This document shows positions 33,961-43,090 of a stretch of DNA of 64,000 nt, in pieces. Made by a program: the position numbers and the translations under genes. Within the stretch, counting starts at the first letter, position 1, and each line of letters starts with the position of its first letter. The DNA lies in NCBI RefSeq assembly GCF_030063285.1, contig NZ_JASISU010000003.1, positions 620,001 to 684,000 of the forward strand, read 5' to 3'. Under the pieces are notes generated by a model. That model made no database searches. It was not told the DNA's origin and saw only the letters and a program-made list of their open reading frames with translations. The DNA is from Pseudarthrobacter sp. PS3-L1 (lineage in GTDB: Bacteria > Actinomycetota > Actinomycetes > Actinomycetales > Micrococcaceae).

Positions 33961-35187
33961 ATGGGCGCCACACATCTGCCCTCCACCGAGTTCGATGGAA
34001 ACAATCTGGACCAGGACTACCCGGCTGAGGCGGTGGCAGCGGGGACAGGAGCTGCGATGGTCCAACTCCTGGACGCCGACGGGAAGCTCAGGGTGGACCA
34101 GCAGTTTTCCCGCTACGCTGAGCGCCTGAATCCGGAAACCCTCCGCGGTTTCTATGCGGACATGGCTGCCATCCGTCGCTTTGATCAGGAAGCCACTGCA
34201 CTGCAACGCCAGGGCCAGCTGGCGCTGTGGGTCCCCATGACCGGACAGGAAGCTGCGCAGATTGGTTCGGGACGGGCCAGCAAACCCCAGGACTACCTGT
34301 TCCCTACGTACCGCGAGCACGGAGTAGCGTACACACGCAACGTTGACCTGGCTGAACTGCTCCGCCAGTTCCGAGGAGTTTCCAACGGAGGGTGGGACCC
34401 CAAGGAGACAAATTTCCATCTCTATACATTGGTTCTGGCGGCACAGACCCTCCATGCAGTGGGGTATGCGATGGGAATACAACGGGACCAGGAAGCTGCC
34501 CTTGAGGCCACTGCTGCCTCAGGCGGTGAGCCGGCAGAGCCTGCGGCCGCCGTGATTGCTTACTTCGGCGACGGCGCCAGCTCCGAAGGTGATGTTCACG
34601 AATCGATGATTTTTGCATCGTCCTTCAGCGCTCCTGTGGTGTTCTTCTGCCAGAACAACCAGTGGGCCATTTCGGTCCCTAGCAGTGTGCAGTCCAAGGT
34701 GCCACTTTCGCAGCGGGCGGCCGGATACGGTTTCCCAGGAATTCGCGTGGACGGGAACGACATTCTTGCCGTGCACGCCGTTACCGAGTGGGCGCTGGAC
34801 CATGCACGGAACGGCAACGGGCCAGTGTTGATAGAAGCATTCACCTACCGGGTGGGAGCGCACACCACTGCCGATGACCCCACCAAGTACCGGGAATCCG
34901 CCGAAGAGGCGAGCTGGCGTGCGCGGGATCCGCTGGAGCGGTTGGAGAAATACCTCCGCGCCGAAGGACTTGCCGACGAGGATTTCTTCGAGCAGGTCGC
35001 CGCTGACGGTGCGGATCTTGCAGCATACGTGCGGAAGACGGCCTACGATCTCCAGGCACCGGACATCCGGGAGTCATTTGCCAACGTCTACGCTGAAGCT
35101 CACCCCCTGGTGGCTGAGGAACTCGCCTGGTTTGAGCAGTACAGTGCAGGATTTGCTGATGAAGCGGAAAGCGAGGCAGGCCGCTAA
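33961..35187 (+). CDS. 2-oxoacid (branched-chain type) dehydrogenase E1 component, alpha subunit
   Basis: E1alpha binds thiamine diphosphate and decarboxylates branched-chain 2-oxoacids from Val, Leu and Ile. The ~408-residue product has the ThDP motif GDGASSEGDVHESM (near residue 203) continuing to NNQWAIS, plus GQEAAQIGSGRA. ATG 33961 follows GCAAGGAGACGGT. It is the first of three tightly coupled genes whose stop/start codons overlap (TAATG). Branched-chain rather than pyruvate specificity is inferred from the separate subunits and E2 type. Confidence 0.88.
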   Translation: MGATHLPSTEFDGNNLDQDYPAEAVAAGTGAAMVQLLDADGKLRVDQQFSRYAERLNPETLRGFYADMAAIRRFDQEATALQRQGQLALWVPMTGQEAAQIGSGRASKPQDYLFPTYREHGVAYTRNVDLAELLRQFRGVSNGGWDPKETNFHLYTLVLAAQTLHAVGYAMGIQRDQEAALEATAASGGEPAEPAAAVIAYFGDGASSEGDVHESMIFASSFSAPVVFFCQNNQWAISVPSSVQSKVPLSQRAAGYGFPGIRVDGNDILAVHAVTEWALDHARNGNGPVLIEAFTYRVGAHTTADDPTKYRESAEEASWRARDPLERLEKYLRAEGLADEDFFEQVAADGADLAAYVRKTAYDLQAPDIRESFANVYAEAHPLVAEELAWFEQYSAGFADEAESEAGR

Positions 35188-36167
35188 TGACCACCATGAC
35201 CATTGCCAAAGCCATCAATGAAGGCCTGCGAGCCACGCTGGGCAACAACCCGAAGTCACTGCTTATGGGGGAGGACATCGGCCCGCTGGGTGGTGTGTAC
35301 CGCGTGACGGATGGGCTGATCAAGGAATTTGGTCCCCGCCGCGTAGTTGATACACCGCTGGCAGAATCGGGCATCATTGGCACTGCTATTGGCCTTGCGC
35401 TGCGAGGGTATCGGCCGGTGTGCGAGATCCAGTTTGATGGTTTTGTTTTCCCCGGCTTCAACCAGATCACTACCCAGTTGGCCAAGATGCACTCCCGTAG
35501 CAGCGGCAAGCTGAACGTTCCGGTTGTCATTCGCATTCCGTATGGCGGAGGTATTGGCTCGATTGAGCATCATTCGGAGTCCCCAGAAGCGCTGTTCGCC
35601 CATACTGCAGGTCTGCGCATCATCACCCCTTCCAATGCCCACGACGCCTTCTGGATGATCCAGCAGGCAGTCGACTGCCAGGACCCGGTTATTTTCTTTG
35701 AACCGAAGCGGCGTTACTGGCTTAAGGGAGAGGTCGATACGGAGAATCCCGGGACGGCGGCCGACCCTTTCAAAGCTCAGGTTCTTCGTGCAGGGACCGA
35801 CGCCACAGTTGTTGCCTACGGGCCACTGGTTCCCGTAGCGCTCGCTGCCGCCAACGCTGCGGCCGAGGACTGGCGGACTGTCGAGGTGATTGACCTCAGG
35901 TCTATCTCGCCGATCGATTTTGACACCGTGACTGCCTCGGTGAAGAAGACCGGCCGCCTTGTCATAGCCCACGAAGCGCCAACATTCGGCGGCATCGGAG
36001 GTGAGATTGCCGCGCGTATCAGCGAGCGGGCTTTCCATTCACTGGAAGCTCCCGTCATTCGGGTCGGTGGTTTCCACATGCCGTATCCCGTAGCAAAGGT
36101 GGAGGAAGACTACCTTCCTGACATCGACCGCATCCTTGAAGCGCTGGACAGCGCGTTCGCCTACTGA
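35187..36167 (+). CDS. 2-oxoacid (branched-chain type) dehydrogenase E1 component, beta subunit
   Basis: The 326-residue beta subunit completes the ThDP site with E1alpha. [18 protein letters not shown] and [20 protein letters not shown] are the signature segments, and [20 protein letters not shown] carries the substrate-region His pair. The C-terminal transketolase domain holds [20 protein letters not shown]. The ATG overlaps the alpha-subunit stop by one base. Length and order are standard for actinobacterial bkdABC. Confidence 0.92.
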   Translation: MTTMTIAKAINEGLRATLGNNPKSLLMGEDIGPLGGVYRVTDGLIKEFGPRRVVDTPLAESGIIGTAIGLALRGYRPVCEIQFDGFVFPGFNQITTQLAKMHSRSSGKLNVPVVIRIPYGGGIGSIEHHSESPEALFAHTAGLRIITPSNAHDAFWMIQQAVDCQDPVIFFEPKRRYWLKGEVDTENPGTAADPFKAQVLRAGTDATVVAYGPLVPVALAAANAAAEDWRTVEVIDLRSISPIDFDTVTASVKKTGRLVIAHEAPTFGGIGGEIAARISERAFHSLEAPVIRVGGFHMPYPVAKVEEDYLPDIDRILEALDSAFAY

Positions 36168-36177
36168 CGAGGACACC

Positions 36178-37683
36178 ATGACACTGAAGAAATTCACCCT
36201 CCCGGACGTCGGTGAGGGTCTCACGGAGGCCGAAATCGTCTCGTGGAAAGTAAAGGCCGGCGACACTGTTGCCATCAACGACATCCTGTGCGAAATTGAG
36301 ACCGCCAAGTCCCTGGTAGAGCTGCCCTCGCCCTACGCCGGGACAGTCCACGAACTGCTGGTCACGGAGGGCGTCACCATTGACGTGGGCACCGCCATCA
36401 TTAGCGTTTCTGAAGGCGCGCTGGACGATGCGTCACCGGCAATGCCTGATCTGGCACCAGCGGTTGCCTCGGCGTCGCCCGTAGAACAGCCGCTGTACGG
36501 CACCCTAACCGAAGATGATGGTGGCCCCGGGAGTACTGATCCTGAGGCCCCCGTTATGAACCCGCTGGTGGGTTCGGGTCCAAAAGCTGACGCCGTCAAA
36601 CGCCGACCGCGCAGGAATATTCCATCAGCACCCACCGAGAGCGTTGCCATACCTGCAGCCAGCGCCATGCAGGACACGTCCACCGACGTCGCCCCGCCCG
36701 CAGCAGCAGTGCCTGTGGATCTTCCGTCCCCAACCGTGCCGGCAACCCAGGGTGGCCCGGCCTTCATAGCGGGAACCATTTCTGGGCTGGTCAATCGCGT
36801 ACTGGCCAAACCACCAGTTCGCAAGATTGCAAAGGACCTGGGCATTGACCTGGCCGATGTAGTTGCTACGGGCCTGCGCGGCGAAGTAACCAGGGAAGAT
36901 CTGGTCAGCTACCAGTCGCAGCGGGACGCCGAGCTGGATCGCGCCGACGGATTCTGGGGCAAGACGGGTAAACCGCAGGACCAGCGGGTGGAACGTATCC
37001 CCGTCAAGGGCGTTCGCAAAGCCACTGCAAAAGCCATGGTGGAGTCTTCCTTTTCAGCTCCCCACGTGAGTATTTTTGTTGATGTGGACGCCAGCCGGAC
37101 CATGGAATTCGTCAAACGGCTCAAGGCCTCCCGTGACTTTGAGGGCATCAGGGTCTCGCCACTGCTCATTCTGTCCAAAGCGGTGGTCTGGGCAGCTGCC
37201 AGGAATCCAAGCGTGAACGCCAGCTGGGTTGACACTCCAGACGGTGCCGAGATCCAGGTGAAGCACTTCATGAACCTGGGCATCGCCGCCGCAACCCCGC
37301 GTGGACTCATGGTCCCCAACATCAAAAACGCCCAGGACCTCTCGCTCAAGGAACTTGCCCTGGCGCTGAACGATCTGGCGACCACTGCGCGGGCCGGGAA
37401 GACCCCACCTGCCGATATGCGGGGTGGCTCGCTGACCATCACCAACATTGGGGCACTGGGTATCGATACGGGAACGCCCATCATCAATCCTGGTGAAGTT
37501 GCCATTGTGGCTTTTGGCACCATCAAACAGAAGCCTTGGGTCCTTGATGGCGAGGTGATTCCACGATGGATCACCACCTTGGGCGGCTCCTTTGACCACC
37601 GGGTTGTGGACGGAGACCTCTCTGCCCGCTTCATGGCGGATGTTGCAGCCATCCTGGAAGAACCCGCGCTCCTGCTCGACTGA
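36178..37683 (+). CDS. Dihydrolipoamide acyltransferase (E2) component
   Basis: E2 transfers the acyl group from E1 to CoA through a lipoyl arm. From ATG 36178 (ACGAGGACACC upstream) the product is 501 residues. The lipoyl domain has its target Lys at about 44 ([10 protein letters not shown]); a Pro/Ala-rich hinge follows; the E3/E1-binding domain ([20 protein letters not shown]) lies near 215; the catalytic domain ends with [15 protein letters not shown], whose His474 and Asp478 are the active site. One lipoyl domain is typical of branched-chain E2. No E3 is present, so a shared lipoamide dehydrogenase must be used. Confidence 0.92.
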   Translation: MTLKKFTLPDVGEGLTEAEIVSWKVKAGDTVAINDILCEIETAKSLVELPSPYAGTVHELLVTEGVTIDVGTAIISVSEGALDDASPAMPDLAPAVASASPVEQPLYGTLTEDDGGPGSTDPEAPVMNPLVGSGPKADAVKRRPRRNIPSAPTESVAIPAASAMQDTSTDVAPPAAAVPVDLPSPTVPATQGGPAFIAGTISGLVNRVLAKPPVRKIAKDLGIDLADVVATGLRGEVTREDLVSYQSQRDAELDRADGFWGKTGKPQDQRVERIPVKGVRKATAKAMVESSFSAPHVSIFVDVDASRTMEFVKRLKASRDFEGIRVSPLLILSKAVVWAAARNPSVNASWVDTPDGAEIQVKHFMNLGIAAATPRGLMVPNIKNAQDLSLKELALALNDLATTARAGKTPPADMRGGSLTITNIGALGIDTGTPIINPGEVAIVAFGTIKQKPWVLDGEVIPRWITTLGGSFDHRVVDGDLSARFMADVAAILEEPALLLD

Positions 37684-37730
37684 AGCGCGGCCGGAGCGTT
37701 TGCAGCGGCAGGTAGGGGCCTCGTGCTTAG

Positions 37731-38390
37731 ATGGTCGGCGTGAGAACCTCAGACACAGCCGCCAAGCAGGGCGCAGACACCCATGCCACCACAACGAAAC
37801 GATCGCGTCGCGTCTGGGCTGCGCACCTCCTGACGGAACTCTTTCAGCCACCCGTGGTGGTCTCCCTGGCCCTTCTCCTGAGTCCAGCAGCTGAACCGGG
37901 TTTCCCGGGAACCCTGGGCTACGGTGCCGTGGCTGCCTTTTTTGTGTGTGGCATTCCGCTGGGGATCTTACTGGTGCTGGTGCGCCTTGGCAGGGTGCGT
38001 GACCACCACGTGAGCGACAGGAAACAGCGGCTTCCCGTCCTCCTGATCGCCATTGCCTCGGTAGCGGTGGGCCTGGTGGTGCTGAATGCGGCCGATGCGC
38101 CCACCAGCGTCACCTCGGCCGCCGCGGTGGTGGTCGCTGGTGTGCTGGCGGTTGCCCTGATCAGCCCCTTCTGGAAGATCAGCGGCCATGCAGCCTGCAT
38201 CACATTCTCCGTGCTTGCCATGATCATCCTGTTCGGGCCTTGGTGCGTGCCGCTACTTATCCTGATTCCAGCAGTGGGGTGGTCTCGGCTGGTCCTTGCG
38301 GCGCACACGCTGGGCCAGTTGATCGCTGGTACTGTCCTCGGTGCCCTCATGGCAGGGCTGTGGCTGTTGCTGCTTGGTCGAATCGGCTAA
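37731..38390 (+). CDS. Membrane protein resembling PAP2 phosphatase, incomplete motif
   Basis: The 219-residue protein has about six helices. KISGHAAC and WSRLVLAAHTLGQLIAG align with the PAP2 SGH and SRxxxxxHxxxD motifs. However, the final Asp is Gln, and the first motif KxxxxxxRP is degraded (RKQRLP). If it is a PAP2 relative, it has lost or altered activity. This pattern also occurs in some actinobacterial membrane proteins of unknown role. ATG 37731 starts it (GTG 37740 possible). A strong terminator follows. Confidence 0.65.
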   Translation: MVGVRTSDTAAKQGADTHATTTKRSRRVWAAHLLTELFQPPVVVSLALLLSPAAEPGFPGTLGYGAVAAFFVCGIPLGILLVLVRLGRVRDHHVSDRKQRLPVLLIAIASVAVGLVVLNAADAPTSVTSAAAVVVAGVLAVALISPFWKISGHAACITFSVLAMIILFGPWCVPLLILIPAVGWSRLVLAAHTLGQLIAGTVLGALMAGLWLLLLGRIG

Positions 38391-38413
38391 GCCCAGCGAC
38401 GGTCCTTAAAGGA

Positions 38414-38452
38414 GAACTGCCTGCGTCCCCTCAGGTGGGTCGCAGGCAGTTC
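38414..38452 (+). terminator. Intrinsic terminator after PAP2-like gene
   Basis: GAACTGCCTGCG (38414-38425) pairs perfectly with CGCAGGCAGTTC (38441-38452), 12 bp. It is between two converging genes and may serve both. Confidence 0.82.
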
Positions 38453-38485
38453 GTGTCTCAGGGCCCACAGGGTGGGCTGAGCCTC

Positions 38486-38914
38486 TTAGTCCGTAACGTA
38501 GGTGTTGGCGATGTAGACGTCGCAGTGTGCGTTGTGGGCGACTGTATTGGCCACGCTGCCGAGGACTCGGCCCAGGCCCTGCATGCGGCGGTTTCCGACC
38601 ACAATTGTCGTGGCCTCCAGGCGGCTTGCCTCCGCTATGAGTGCCTCGGCCGGCTTACCGCGGGCCGCAGAGTAGGTCACCTTGACGTCTTTACCCAGTG
38701 ATTCGGCGACAGTGCGAGCTACGTTTTCAGCGCCATCTGCGTCTGAGACGATCCATTTGTCGCTTCCGCTGCCGAACACCTCTGTCCTGTCGCTGTCGAA
38801 TGCTGAGATGACGTGCAGCCCCGCGCCCAGCGCTGCGGCGAGGTGGTGTGCCTTCTCCGCAGCTTTCTTGGCGGTTACGCTGCCATCGACTCCCACGACA
38901 ACAATTCCACTCAT
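38486..38914 (-). CDS. Universal stress protein (UspA family)
   Basis: A 142-residue alpha/beta nucleotide-binding protein. IVVVGVDGSVTAKKAAEKA is the start, and VVGNRRMQGLGRVLGSVANT is the ATP-binding GxxG-x9-GS loop, so it belongs to the ATP-binding branch. Such proteins respond to starvation or oxidative stress. ATG 38914 follows AAAAGGGAGAACCAAG, a strong site. Monocistronic. Confidence 0.93.
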   Translation of the reverse strand: MSGIVVVGVDGSVTAKKAAEKAHHLAAALGAGLHVISAFDSDRTEVFGSGSDKWIVSDADGAENVARTVAESLGKDVKVTYSAARGKPAEALIAEASRLEATTIVVGNRRMQGLGRVLGSVANTVAHNAHCDVYIANTYVTD

Positions 38915-38962
38915 CTTGGTTCTCCCTTTTCTTGGTGCGAGCTTAGGCCTGAGTGGCCTACG

Positions 38963-40267
38963 TTACAGGGCGGGCCGGGCGCTGGCGTTGATTGCCTCCT
39001 GAAGGACGGGAGCCAGACGCTTGATTCCTTCTGAGATGCTCGCGGAGTCCACGGCACTGAATGCCAGCCGGAGGTTGTTGGAGGGTGCATCCGACGGCGA
39101 GAAAGCGGCTCCCGGAATGAACACCACTCCGGCATCGATCGCCTTCGCCAGAAGAGGGTAGGTGTCCACGCCATCCGGCAGCGTCACCCAGATGAAGAAC
39201 CCGCCAGCCGGCCGTGTCCACGTGACGCCTGCCGGCATTTCGGCACTCAGGGCCGCGAGCATGGCCGCACACCGCTCCTCGTAGAGTCCCCTGTATGTTT
39301 CTATCTGGCCCCGCCAGTCATAGTCCCTCAAATAGGCGGAAACGAGCATCTGGTTCAGGGGCGGCGGGCACAGCGTCACAGCCTCGGACGCGAGATAGTA
39401 CCTGCGCTGCAGATGCTCGGGGACAAGGGCCCAACCGATGCGCAGCCCAGGTGCGAGGATCTTCGAGAACGAGCCCAGGTACAGAACATCGTTGGGATTG
39501 TTGGCCCGCAGCGGGACCAGGGGTTCGCCGTCGAACGTCAGGAGTCCATAGGGGTTGTCTTCAAGAACAAGAATATTCGCATTGCGGCATATGTCGACGA
39601 CGGCCTGGCGGCGTCCAGCCGACATGCTGATCCCAGAGGGATTGTTGAAATTTGGGATTGTGTACAGGAAATTGACGGTTTTACCGGCAACCTGCAGCGC
39701 TGCAATCTTTGCCTCAAGCAGCTCGGGAATAAGTCCGCTGGCATCCATGGGGACTGTCTCGACGTGGACCTGGTATGCCTCGAAGGTGTTCAGTGCCCCC
39801 ACGTAGGTAGGATCCTCCACCAGGACAACGTCGCCTGGGTTGCAGAAAACTTTCGTGGCTACGTCCTGGGCGGACTGGGATCCTGCGGTAACGACTACAT
39901 TCTCCGGACGTGCGTCGGTGATTCCTTCAGCAGCCATGACAGCGCAGATCTGCTCCCGAAGCTCCTGTGTTCCCTGCCCAGCCCCGTACTGCAGTGCTGT
40001 CAGGCCATGATGTGAAATTATTCCTGCAGCCGTCTCGGCGAGCCGGTCCAACGGTAGGGATTGCAGGTAGGGACTTCCACCGGCCAGGGACACCAGTCCG
40101 GGACGCAGGGAGATGTCGAAAACATCGCGGACAGCGGATTGCCTGATGTTTGCGGCTCGCTCCGAGAACAGCGCATCATGGCGGGAAGCGGAGGTTGCGG
40201 CCCGTTCCAGGGCACCCACGGCTTCTGCGGGCAACGTATCAGTGGCGGCGGCAGTATCGGAGTTCAC
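38963..40267 (-). CDS. PLP-dependent aminotransferase (class I, 2-aminoadipate/LysN-like)
   Basis: The 434-residue product has no N-terminal helix-turn-helix, so it is not a MocR regulator. VSLAGGSPYLQSLPLD, VVTAGSQSAQDV, YTIPNFNNPSG (substrate loop), LVLEDNPYG and LGSFSKILAPGLRIGW with the PLP Lys are class-I aminotransferase features shared with LysN-like and aromatic aminotransferases. The N-terminal ~45 residues are an extra, non-conserved extension. Substrate not determined. Confidence 0.88.
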   Translation of the reverse strand: MNSDTAAATDTLPAEAVGALERAATSASRHDALFSERAANIRQSAVRDVFDISLRPGLVSLAGGSPYLQSLPLDRLAETAAGIISHHGLTALQYGAGQGTQELREQICAVMAAEGITDARPENVVVTAGSQSAQDVATKVFCNPGDVVLVEDPTYVGALNTFEAYQVHVETVPMDASGLIPELLEAKIAALQVAGKTVNFLYTIPNFNNPSGISMSAGRRQAVVDICRNANILVLEDNPYGLLTFDGEPLVPLRANNPNDVLYLGSFSKILAPGLRIGWALVPEHLQRRYYLASEAVTLCPPPLNQMLVSAYLRDYDWRGQIETYRGLYEERCAAMLAALSAEMPAGVTWTRPAGGFFIWVTLPDGVDTYPLLAKAIDAGVVFIPGAAFSPSDAPSNNLRLAFSAVDSASISEGIKRLAPVLQEAINASARPAL

Positions 40268-40365
40268 AGCACCACCATAGCCGTCGCGTGTTGCTGGGGG
40301 GTCAGCCTTGCTGCGGCACTTTGCGAAGGGCGTCGGTCCTTTCCCTTCGGGGTGGGCTTAAACGA

Positions 40366-40402
40366 CCACGCCCCTTCCGTGGTTCTTGTGGAAAGGGCGT
40401 GG
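40366..40402 (-). terminator. Hairpin downstream of FMN reductase gene
   Basis: CCACGCCCCTTCC (40366-40378) pairs with GGAAAGGGCGTGG (40390-40402), with one mismatched pair. It lies just past the stop of the minus-strand reductase. Confidence 0.7.
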
Positions 40403-40430
40403 GCGTAGCAGGGGGCGTGGTGCGGAAGCC

Positions 40431-40985
40431 TTATGCGGCAGGTGTGTGGCTCAGCAGCGTGGCGAAGATACCGGGGATCTGCTCCACAATTTCGGTGTCG
40501 TCCTTGGGGTGAATCTCGGCGAAACGCACCAATGAACCGGGAACTGCCAATTTGATGTCCTCAACCACTGACGCACCGGCAATTCCGGCAGCCTTGCGGG
40601 TTTCGTCCTGTGCCCAGACTCCCCCAAACTGGCCAAATGCTGTCCCGACGACGGCGGTGGGCTTGCCGGTCAGCGCACCAGCGCCGAAAGGACGGGACAG
40701 CCAGTCAATAGCGTTTTTCAGTGCAGCCGGGATGGTTCCGTTGTGTTCAGGGGTCACCATCAGCACTGCGTCAGCCGTACCGGCCGCCTGGCGCAGGGCT
40801 TCTGCCGCCGCGGGGACCTGGCCTTCGACATCGATATCTTCGTTGTAGAAGGGGATGTTGCCCAGGCTGTCATGGATGACCACGCTGACGTGTTCCGGCG
40901 CGTTCAGGGCAATCGCCTCTGCAAGCTTCTGATTGGTGGATTCTGCGCGCAGGCTACCTACGAGGGTAAGGACGGTTTTCGACAT
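40431..40985 (-). CDS. NADPH-dependent FMN reductase family protein
   Basis: From ATG 40985 (CACCAGGAGCACCA upstream) the product has 184 residues, a flavodoxin-fold reductase. LTLVGSLRAESTNQKLAEAI is the phosphate-binding loop, and TPEHNGTIPAALKNAIDWLS the flavin-binding segment, matching the NAD(P)H-dependent FMN/azoreductase family. Divergent from a TetR gene, with a perfect operator between, so it is probably induced by a small molecule such as a quinone or nitro compound. The longer frame (to 41060) crosses into the operator. Confidence 0.9.
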   Translation of the reverse strand: MSKTVLTLVGSLRAESTNQKLAEAIALNAPEHVSVVIHDSLGNIPFYNEDIDVEGQVPAAAEALRQAAGTADAVLMVTPEHNGTIPAALKNAIDWLSRPFGAGALTGKPTAVVGTAFGQFGGVWAQDETRKAAGIAGASVVEDIKLAVPGSLVRFAEIHPKDDTEIVEQIPGIFATLLSHTPAA

Positions 40986-41063
40986 TGGTGCTCCTGGTGT
41001 TGGGACTCTAAGCGAGCCCTTGATGATGGCGTGTCTGTGCGCTCGCCGATGCTTCCCCAAGTC

Positions 41064-41085
41064 TAAACGGACCGTGGTCCGTTTA
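41064..41085. promoter_or_regulatory. Palindromic TetR-type operator
   Basis: TAAACGGACC (41064-41073), GT, GGTCCGTTTA (41076-41085): a perfect 10-bp inverted repeat with 2-bp spacer in the divergent region between the FMN reductase and the TetR gene. It is the classical layout of a TetR repressor controlling itself and the divergent gene. Confidence 0.75.
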
Positions 41086-41135
41086 TTATTCCCACCTCGG
41101 CCGCAGGTACTCCGCCCGGCCCATAGGATGGCTGG

Positions 41136-41798
41136 GTGAACCTCCTTCCCATGACCCCAGTACCGCAGGGGGGCGTACCAGAACGCCGCGATGCTGCCAG
41201 GAACAGGCTTGCGATCCTCGAAGCGGCCCGTGCGCTGATCCGGGACGTGGGGGCGAGTCGGGTGACGATGGATGCGGTGGCGCTGCGGGCCGGTGTTGGC
41301 AAAGCCACTGTGTCAAGGCATTTTGGCGGTAAGGCTGGACTTATGCTCGGACTGCTCAGCGACTCGGAGGCAACATTCCAGAAGCGGTATATCTTTGGTC
41401 CACCCCCGCTGGGCCCCGGGGCACCACCCGTGGAGCGGCTTGTGGCTTTCGGCGCAGAGCGCATGGCGTTCATCCTTGAGTTCGGCGAGGTTCTCCGGGC
41501 TGCGGACCTGGCTGCAGGCCACCGTCTCGATGTTCCTGCTGCGGTTCTGGTTCGACGGCACCTGTCGTTCCTTCTGGGCGCCGCTGGAGTACCTGAAGCC
41601 GATATTCAAGCTCTGTTTCTGTCGGCAATTTTTGACGCTGAAGTCCTGCAAAATTCTGGCGGACACGGCCAAGAGCGGGTCCGTGCGCTGCAGTCATCGT
41701 GGCAAGTGTTGGTGACCGGGCTGGTGGCAGCGGCGGCTGAGAATACGCTGGGTGAATCCAGACGTCCAGTTAACGACGTTTCACCCAGTTGTTCATAA
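41136..41798 (+). CDS. TetR family transcriptional regulator
   Basis: A 220-residue repressor. AILEAARALIRDVGASRVTMDAVALRAGVGKATVSRHFGG is broadly the helix-turn-helix domain; the key recognition helix is VGKATVSRHF. The C-terminal ligand domain is rich in Leu/Ala helices. It starts at GTG 41136 (ATG 41151 possible). Divergent from the FMN reductase with a perfect operator between the two, which is the natural target. Confidence 0.9.
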   Translation: MNLLPMTPVPQGGVPERRDAARNRLAILEAARALIRDVGASRVTMDAVALRAGVGKATVSRHFGGKAGLMLGLLSDSEATFQKRYIFGPPPLGPGAPPVERLVAFGAERMAFILEFGEVLRAADLAAGHRLDVPAAVLVRRHLSFLLGAAGVPEADIQALFLSAIFDAEVLQNSGGHGQERVRALQSSWQVLVTGLVAAAAENTLGESRRPVNDVSPSCS

Positions 41799-42104
41799 CG
41801 ATCTGATGGTCGGTGGGGCCGTTTTGTGCTGAACGCTCAATTGTGGTGTCTACAAATGTGGTAGTTTCCTCTGGAATGTGACCCGCAACATAGTCCACCA
41901 GGATGTGGCTCATCAGAGCCGCGGGAGGCCAGCTACCCGCTGGACAGCCACCGGCGGTGCAGCCTATCCCCTGCATTGCTGGGGAGGACGGAAGGAATTA
42001 CCTCGTGAACATATTGACTGCTGTCGAGCCGGCAATGTTGGATTCTGGCCCCGTGGGGACGGGCCATTCACAGCAGCAGGTTCCGGCGAGCATAAAGTAG
42101 CGGC
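41799..42104. other. Intergenic region before the peptide transporter
   Basis: About 300 bp. It contains an overlapping minus-strand frame (to 41770) that could encode a 47-residue peptide from ATG 41913 (MSHILVDYVAGHIPEETTTF...), but no ribosome site supports it. The remainder is expected to hold the promoter of the opp-type operon. I see no clear operator. Confidence 0.4.
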
Positions 42105-43088
42105 ATGTTCAGGTACCTCGCCAAGCGCGGAATTACATACGTTTTCATGATCTTCCTGACCACTTCAGCTGGATACCTCCTGGCGGTGAGTACCCTCAAG
42201 CCAGCCCTGCTGGAACAGGAGCGTATTCCGCGTCCCACGCCGGAGCAGGTGGTGAACTCCCTGAGCCTCAAGGGGCTGAATCCTGAGCTCAATCCCTGGG
42301 AACGCTATGTTGACTGGCTCACGGGCATTGTGACCCGCTGGGATTGGGGCAGAAGCCCCAACGGTGCGTTCATCAACGCTGAATTTGGTGACCGCGTGTG
42401 GATTTCCACCCGCCTTTTCCTCGCATCGATTATTCTCACGCTGGTGATCGGCGTTGCCCTTGGTGTTTATTCTGCAGCCCGCCAGTACAAGTTCTCGGAC
42501 CGTGCCATCACGGCCTACAGCTACCTGGCCTATATCGTCCCCGCGCCGATTGCCTACTTCCTGGTGCAGCTTGCGGCCATCAACATCAACGACACACTCG
42601 GCAAGCGAGTCTTTTTCGTGACAGGCATTTCCACTCCCGGAATGGACCCAGGATGGGCGCAATTCGTCGATATGGTGGCGCACTATGCGGTACCAACCAT
42701 CGCGATCACCCTGGTGGGCTGGGGCTCCTACCAGATCGCACAGCGGCAGTATCTTTTGGATAACGTGAACGCGGACTTTGTCCGGACGGCACGCGCCAAG
42801 GGACTTACTCGGAACCAGGCAATCAGCAGGCATGCACTGCGGGTCTCCTTCATCCCAGTGGCCCAAAGTATCGCTTTCACGATCCCGGCAATTTTCGCCG
42901 GTGGCTTCTTCGCAGAAAAAATCTTCGCGTGGCCCGGAGTCGGCTCTTGGAGCATCGACGCCATCTCACAGCAGGACGTAAATGCAGCCACGGCCACCCT
43001 GGCCTACGGCTCTGTGATCTTTGCGATCGGTGCCATCCTGGCAGACTTCGCCACCACATTGGTTGACCCGAGAGTGAGGGTGCAGTAA
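42105..43088 (+). CDS. Oligopeptide ABC transporter permease 1 (OppB-like)
   Basis: The 327-residue permease has six or so helices. The conserved cytoplasmic loop is RTARAKGLTRNQAISRHALR, and the region GGFFAEKIFAWPGVGSWSIDAI is diagnostic of DppB/OppB proteins. It pairs with the next permease to form the channel. A longer N-terminal periplasmic loop (about residues 40-90) is usual for this branch. First gene of a four-gene operon. Confidence 0.9.
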   Translation: MFRYLAKRGITYVFMIFLTTSAGYLLAVSTLKPALLEQERIPRPTPEQVVNSLSLKGLNPELNPWERYVDWLTGIVTRWDWGRSPNGAFINAEFGDRVWISTRLFLASIILTLVIGVALGVYSAARQYKFSDRAITAYSYLAYIVPAPIAYFLVQLAAININDTLGKRVFFVTGISTPGMDPGWAQFVDMVAHYAVPTIAITLVGWGSYQIAQRQYLLDNVNADFVRTARAKGLTRNQAISRHALRVSFIPVAQSIAFTIPAIFAGGFFAEKIFAWPGVGSWSIDAISQQDVNAATATLAYGSVIFAIGAILADFATTLVDPRVRVQ

Positions 43089-43090
43089 GC

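Noticed and set aside
41770..41976. Minus-strand ORF of 68 residues before the peptide transporter
   Set aside because: Only weak coding signs and no ribosome site; overlaps the TetR gene's 3' end. Mentioned as uncertain in the intergenic entry.
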